A DNA stretch of 64,000 nucleotides from Isoetes taiwanensis (Eukaryota; Streptophyta; Lycopodiopsida; Isoetales; Isoetaceae), in NCBI GenBank assembly GCA_021234155.1, contig JAJEKV010000886.1, forward strand, positions 1 through 64,000. Direction: 5' to 3'. Of this stretch, positions 59,174-64,000 are shown piece by piece. The notes beneath the pieces are model-generated. The model worked only from the letters and a program-made list of their open reading frames with translations, was not told the origin of the DNA and made no database searches. Made by a program: the position numbers and the translations under genes. Numbering within the stretch: the stretch's first letter is position 1; each line of letters begins with the position of its first letter.

Positions 59174-61535
59174 GCTCTCTTTTTGTTTGGGTCCCATAGG
59201 CCAATTGGTCTCCGTGGACGCTAAAAACCTATTCTATTCTATTCTATTCTATTCTATTCTATTCTATTCTATTCTATCTAGAAGTGGGTATTTCTTCTTA
59301 TTTGTGCAACTCTTTAAAAATTAGAAAGATTATTAACATTTCAAAACTAAGTCTTTGGCATTTTTACCTCCTATTCTCTTAATCTTTTCTTCAATATTCA
59401 TATTCATGTCCACAGATTCTTGCGATGTTTTTCCTTTCTATCTTCATCTCTATACATTATTCTGCATGTCATGGATATTGGCATGTTATGCATTTGGCAT
59501 GTTTAATTTGATATTGTAGCTGGCATGATGCATATTAACTATATGAAATTCTATGAAATGTAAGTTCCTTACTCAAAACAAATTTGTGAACATGTGGATG
59601 AAGACTTACTTTCATATGCCCTTACATAAACTTTCTTATAGGTTTGTATTGAAGCTGAGCACAACTCATTCAGGTTATATTGATGCTGGGGCATCAAGTT
59701 TTTTAAGCAAATGGAGGCTGCTCTACTTTGGATTGTCTTTCTCATATTTTTAATATTCATTTTCAGACAAGCTCTCTACTTTGGACTATCTTTCTCATAC
59801 TTTTAATTTTAATGTTCATTTTCTGACAAGCTTGAGGTAGATTTCATGCGCCATACATATTCTAGGTATAACAAATATGGCTAATTGGTTTGTGATTCCT
59901 CTTTGTATCTAGGACTTTCTGACATCAACATAAGACTTTTGAGGCTGTGCTGTTGCATGCAAATGGTGTGCTGATTACAATTATGTCTTTACAAGAGGAT
60001 CAGTAAATAATGTGGATATTATTTGGATGTAAATCTGGAAGTATTTCAACATAAGTAGCCCAAAAGATATATCTGTCTATGGCAAGAATTTCCAGTTGTT
60101 CCACATGGCATGATATGATGACAACTTAAATTTGGAAAATATGCTATATTTGAGAAGGGATTGGGATGTTATATTGAGCTTTTCTTTTTGTGTGCAGTTC
60201 ATCGAGCTGTTTGATACTGGGTAAAAGCATGCTAGGGTGTCATACATTAGTTCTAAATTCATGTACTATTTTGCACTAGAAAACCCGTTTTTTATGTAAT
60301 TTTGAATGTATGGTAGGAGGCCACGTGCTTGTCGTTATATATTTAAAAAAGGAATATATTTGATTGTTTGTCATCATGACATGAAGTGGCCGGCGGTTGT
60401 TGCGAATTTTTGGGCACAATCACTGGATTCCTCCGATCCAATCACTTTGGATTCCCTCAATCCAAAACAAAACAAAAATTCCCTTCAATCTACGGTCTAA
60501 GAATCTAAAACAAAGAAAAGAATTTCAAATTCTTACTTGGGATCTTTGCATGCATATCAGTTTTCATAGTAGTAGTAGGGCATGGCACAAGAAAATCAAA
60601 GTATGAGCAATTACTCGGGCTGATGTCCAAAATGAGGACAGTGATATCGAAATCGACAAAGGGAAGCGAGAAAATGGTTGAACAAGATACTCTAAATGAC
60701 ATCTTTGAATGAAGTGAGGAATCATCATTGATGAGAATGGCCGTGATCATATTCAGTACTTCACAAAAAAAATCGAGGAAAAAAAGCGAGAAAAAGGTTG
60801 TTGAATGTGAAATGAAACCGATTCTCTATCTCCAGTGAAAGAGAGGTATTGGTTTCGAGGATCTTGCAAGATAAGAGGCTCTTAGGGTTGTTTAAACACG
60901 TGATTGGGCTACCTGAAAGCGATGGTGAAACATTCATTGTTACAAAATCTCAAAGATGGATTAGAAGAGGTAAATCTTCTAATAGCAAAGATGACAAGTT
61001 GGACCAAGCACTGTTTTTATCCATGATTGTTGGGAAAATGGGAATTGAAGCAGTAAAGGAGTTGCTTCAAAATGTTGAACGCCATCCTCGAAATTTGTCA
61101 TCTGTTGCCGGAAGAAAAGAGAATGAAAATTGCGAGGTCAACTATATGGGCATTAGCGAGACGGTAAAGAGAAGATTGATTGTTTGGGCGAAGACACAAA
61201 GCAATTAGTCATCCAATTTTGGTTAAACAACACCAAGGTTTCACCTAAATCTGGGGATGTAAGAAAAAGAAAAAGGCATCAAGCAATCCAGTTTCTTGAT
61301 ATACCACGGTATTTCATTCTTTATTGTATGAAATGCCGATCCCTCATGTATATGTTCACTTTTTATTGGAATTTATAGTATCTTCTTTGTTTTGATGTAT
61401 GAATGCTTTCTAATAGTGATCTATCATTTATGTATTCACTTTTACTTACTTTTACATGGCAATCACCTTTGTTGGTTTGCTTACATTTATTGACCATGTA
61501 TTATACTAAATCTTCCTTTCTTATTTATCACGAGT
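59174..61535 (+). repeat. Right copy of the 2.35-kb duplicated unit
   Basis: The uninterrupted copy. It includes a (TATTC)n run (59,230-59,277), a 40-codon piece with LKLSTTHSGYIDAGASSFLS, and an open frame 60,849-61,208 containing VIGLPESDGETFIVTKSQRW and MIVGKMGIEAVKELLQNVER. I do not know the protein. The conservation of this frame's wording in both copies and its charged, helical nature suggest it was once coding. The unit could be part of a host gene family or a large TE. Confidence 0.85.
60849..61208 (+). CDS. Open frame in the duplicated unit, function unknown
   Basis: 119 codons without a stop. Pieces: FKHVIGLPESDGETFIVTKS, RWIRRGKSSNSKDDKLDQAL, MIVGKMGIEAVKELLQNVER and VNYMGISETVKRRLIVWAKT. 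The predicted character is mixed helix and strand with a basic end. Upstream, in a neighbouring frame (60,627-60,700), an acidic stretch DVQNEDSDIEIDKGKRE could be its earlier exon. The same sequence in the left copy (53,860-54,190) is frameshifted. The start codon is only the first in frame and may not be real. Confidence 0.3.
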   Translation: MVSRILQDKRLLGLFKHVIGLPESDGETFIVTKSQRWIRRGKSSNSKDDKLDQALFLSMIVGKMGIEAVKELLQNVERHPRNLSSVAGRKENENCEVNYMGISETVKRRLIVWAKTQSN

Positions 61536-61539
61536 TAGA

Positions 61540-61737
61540 ATGGGTGACATGGTTATCCGGCACTAGCTTCGGGTAAGTGGATGCATGCCATATAGAAAGT
61601 ATGGATTTGATTTAAAGTTGGTCCAATTCATGGAACCGAAGCTGCCCACTATGCTTTTGTTCAATTACCATATCGGACCTTGGCATCTTGCATAATACCA
61701 GCGATTAGACTCGGCCATGTTTTCTTGATATTGAAAG
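61540..61737. repeat. 0.2-kb segment, inverted partner of 54,530-54,745
   Basis: Read on the minus strand it matches 54,530-54,745 (see that entry). Also on the minus strand, the open frame 61,886-61,665 covers it (EAQFRILVASLTFNVEHGTS upstream, NMAESNRWYYARCQGPIW within the repeat), hinting that the segment belongs to a minus-strand exon. Confidence 0.85.
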
Positions 61738-61849
61738 GGCTCGGGCAACCCCCGCATTCTTGCATTCCTATCTAACGAAGCGGAAAAAAACGCGATGCTT
61801 GTACCATGCTCCACATTAAATGTTAAGCTTGCCACCAATATTCTAAATT

Positions 61850-62185
61850 GAGCCTCACTCTTCTTTGTTGCTTCGATATTACCCACTCATTAACGTTCAA
61901 CCACATTGCCTTTTCTCTTTAATCCCTCCCATACACTGGCGGAAATCATTGCACTCCATGATACCACATTCTTCTTTTGTGATCTTTCAAATACATGGGG
62001 CATGCTTCCTCTAGACTATCACATTTGGCATATCTGAACAATCATTATTCCATAGAACTTTCCACGCTCAAAATTCGGACTATCACATGCTTTCTAAGCG
62101 TATATCATTTCTTTCAGCTTCCTACCAGCCTCTTTGGATACACGGCAACCTCGACAAGCCGAACATTGATAAATTGAAGAACACA
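61850..62185 (-). pseudogene. Possible PPR remnant
   Basis: On the minus strand pieces read KCDSLEEACP (about 62,035-62,005), FERSQKKN (62,000-61,975) and NVVSW-like followed by AMISA (about 61,965-61,940) in shifting frames. This is the layout of a PPR repeat boundary (MYxKCxSLEEAxxxFExxxxKNVVSWxAMIxA). It is too short and broken to be more than a relic. Confidence 0.45.
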
Positions 62186-63350
62186 ATCTAAAAGCACCCT
62201 TAATTTGCCATTAACTATTGTAACCAATCAATGACCATTTTAAGCGCCGCTATAGTCACTCATGTCGCTATGAAAGTTGAAAGCCTGTAACTTCCCATAT
62301 CTCACTTCTATTTCATATGAGCACGGATGGTAATCAATGAAAATAGCTGGTAAAATCTTTGTTGCTTTTGAACCTTGCTCATTAAGTTTGCTATTTCTTT
62401 GGCTCTTCTTATACTACCCATGGGAAACAACAAAGAGACATAGCAATAGAAGTAATGGGAACTAATATGTACAATCTAGAAATAAATCGGCAAAGATATG
62501 TGTATCACAAGTATACTAAAATTAGCACTCTTGGTGCGATCCCCATAAGGGTTGCGCATGCGATCAGGTACCATTATTTGCATATACCGTGACTTCAACC
62601 AAATGTACTTCAAGCAGATCTTGTATAAATTCCAGCATACAGAAGCAACTCATCTTTGGGAAATAATTCCTGGAGCTTTCTCAGGATAAAGACCCGTTGT
62701 AAGAATTTAGGGATCATAGAAGGTCAATGACTCCAACTCTTTTTGGCCTACCTTGTCGATGGCCTCGGTCATTCTTCCTTCTTCCGGTTAGCTTTTTTAC
62801 GCGACACCCGCTGCACGAAATAAGGAATGCAACATCGGGCTTGATTCATATTGCCAGTTAACCGGTTCAAACATCTGTGTCTCACAACGCAGCTGACCGC
62901 CAATTTACAGGAAATAGGAGGTTTTTAGCAGTCACTAGCATATTCTAGGGATATTCTAGCATATACCTAGGATATGCCAAAAGCCCACATAAACAAGGGT
63001 TTGCCCCCCTAGGGGCAACCCAAAAAGGGTAAAATAACAGCAAAAAGGAACAAACAAACAATGAGGTAGGCAGCTAACTTTACCTAATATGTTGTCTCAT
63101 GATCTGCCAACTGTGGAGTGCTCTAAATTTGGCAATGGAGCTTTGCTGCAACACCCAAACAGATACCATTGCGAATGTAAAGGCTCTCTACCCATATATT
63201 ATAGAAGCCTATCATGTTTAAAAAATGCTATGAAGAATATCTAGCACAATAACAGGGGGGTGTTTTTGTACGCTTTTCACTAAGGTTTTCCTATGATTTC
63301 GTGATGTATTCAAAAGGATGTACTAATGCGTACATCTAGAGTGCACCATT
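62186..63350. other. No recognisable gene
   Basis: AT-rich sequence with small duplications only (ATTCTAGGGATATTCTAGCATATACCTAGGATAT near 62,940-62,975). Confidence 0.55.
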
Positions 63351-63354
63351 TCTG

Positions 63355-63555
63355 AGCCATTGATTTTAGCCTTTTTTTTCAATGGTCAACAACCAATATT
63401 TCGAGAACAAAGCCCTTTTTTTGCGTGTGGTGTATAATGGGCACATGAAGGGCCATTGATTTTAGCCTCTTTTTTTCAATGGTCAACAACCAATGGCTCA
63501 CAACAAAAGCCCTCTTTTTGTGTGTGTGGTGCATAATGGGCACATGAAGGGCTTG
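63355..63555. repeat. Two-copy tandem repeat, about 100 bp
   Basis: GCCATTGATTTTAGCC, then TTTTTTTCAATGGTCAACAA, then a variable part, then AAAGCCCTTTTT, GTGTGGTG and ATAATGGGCACATGAAGGGC occur first from 63,355 and again from 63,451. The sequence on to 64,000 shows no gene. Confidence 0.9.
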
Positions 63556-64000
63556 AAGGGCGCATGTAGTGCGGTTTTCCCACTTGACAACACATTTCTT
63601 ATCATAACTTTTGATCCAATTTCTGTTTGAGATGATTTTTATTGCTTTGGAAAGCTCTCTCCGAGATCTTTTTGATAGTGTATGATATGGATATGTTATA
63701 AGTTATCTATGCTAAAACAGCATTTTTTCGGCCGGGTTTGGTAGGCTTTCACATCTTACCGGTGATTAATACTGAGTTAAGCTATTGGATATTGTTTTAT
63801 GGCTCATTTCCGAATGAAGCTTGCAAAAAAATTACCATGCATTTTCAGATTTTGAGGCGGTTATAATGCAAATTCAAGGCTTCTAGATCCTTGTGCTAAC
63901 AAGGAAAAAGTTTCCACTTTGGTTTCTCACCACAAGAATCCCATGGAGGCCAAAGGCTGTTGTTAAATTCCAGTTGAAAAATGTTTGTGTATGGGTGTTG

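Overview
The window looks like transposon-dense intergenic DNA from a large plant nuclear genome. Every recognisable protein is of plant or plant-transposon type: a CACTA tnp2 transposase, Ty1/copia and Ty3/gypsy polyproteins, L1-like LINEs, PPR proteins, a plant LRR protein, riboflavin kinase and a LOTUS/OST-HTH protein. Introns have GT-AG borders. The wording of the PPR fragments (for example EEGVSPDVV and NVVSWNALIARY) recalls the very large PPR families of ferns and lycophytes, so a fern is my best guess, held with moderate confidence. I found no intact host gene. All gene-like stretches are interrupted, truncated or inside transposons.

Layout. 0.48-6.7 kb: decayed L1-type LINE on the minus strand. 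6.8-7.25 kb: foldback inverted repeat. 7.4-9.1 kb: broken LRR receptor-like gene. 9,680-12,440: young, deleted Ty1/copia element on the minus strand with 165-bp LTRs, a tRNA-Met type primer site and a 5-bp target duplication. 12,794-22,923: a complete 10.1-kb CACTA transposon with AGT target duplication and arrays of a GTAACGCGTNACAA-like subterminal motif. It carries a degenerate tnp2 gene with a SET-like domain where the transposase N-terminal half should be, and captured pieces of host genes (TPR protein, riboflavin kinase, LOTUS protein). 22.9-31.2 kb: mostly anonymous sequence with duplications and microsatellites.

31.28 kb and 35.6-36.5 kb hold a miniature LTR element (TRIM) with about 145-bp LTRs and about 128-bp internal parts. 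The second locus is a tandem LTR-internal-LTR-internal-LTR array whose last LTR is split by a 248-bp hAT-like MITE. PPR remnants lie at 33.6-34.9 kb. 36.8-37.2 kb is CT-rich satellite. 37.2-42.2 kb is a GC-rich, frameshifted LINE on the plus strand.

42.4-61.5 kb contains two copies of a 2.35-kb unit. The left copy is split by a 9.8-kb Ty3/gypsy element (1.94-kb LTRs, GGTTT target duplication). An inverted 0.2-kb segment follows each copy in opposite orientation. Between the copies is unrecognised exon-like sequence. The last 2.5 kb has a PPR remnant and a 0.1-kb tandem duplication.

The main points of interest are the gene-capturing CACTA element with its SET-like domain, the TRIM family with tRNA-like A and B boxes straddling its LTR/primer-site junction, and a systematic CAG/CTG-centred difference between duplicated copies that may be an assembly artefact.
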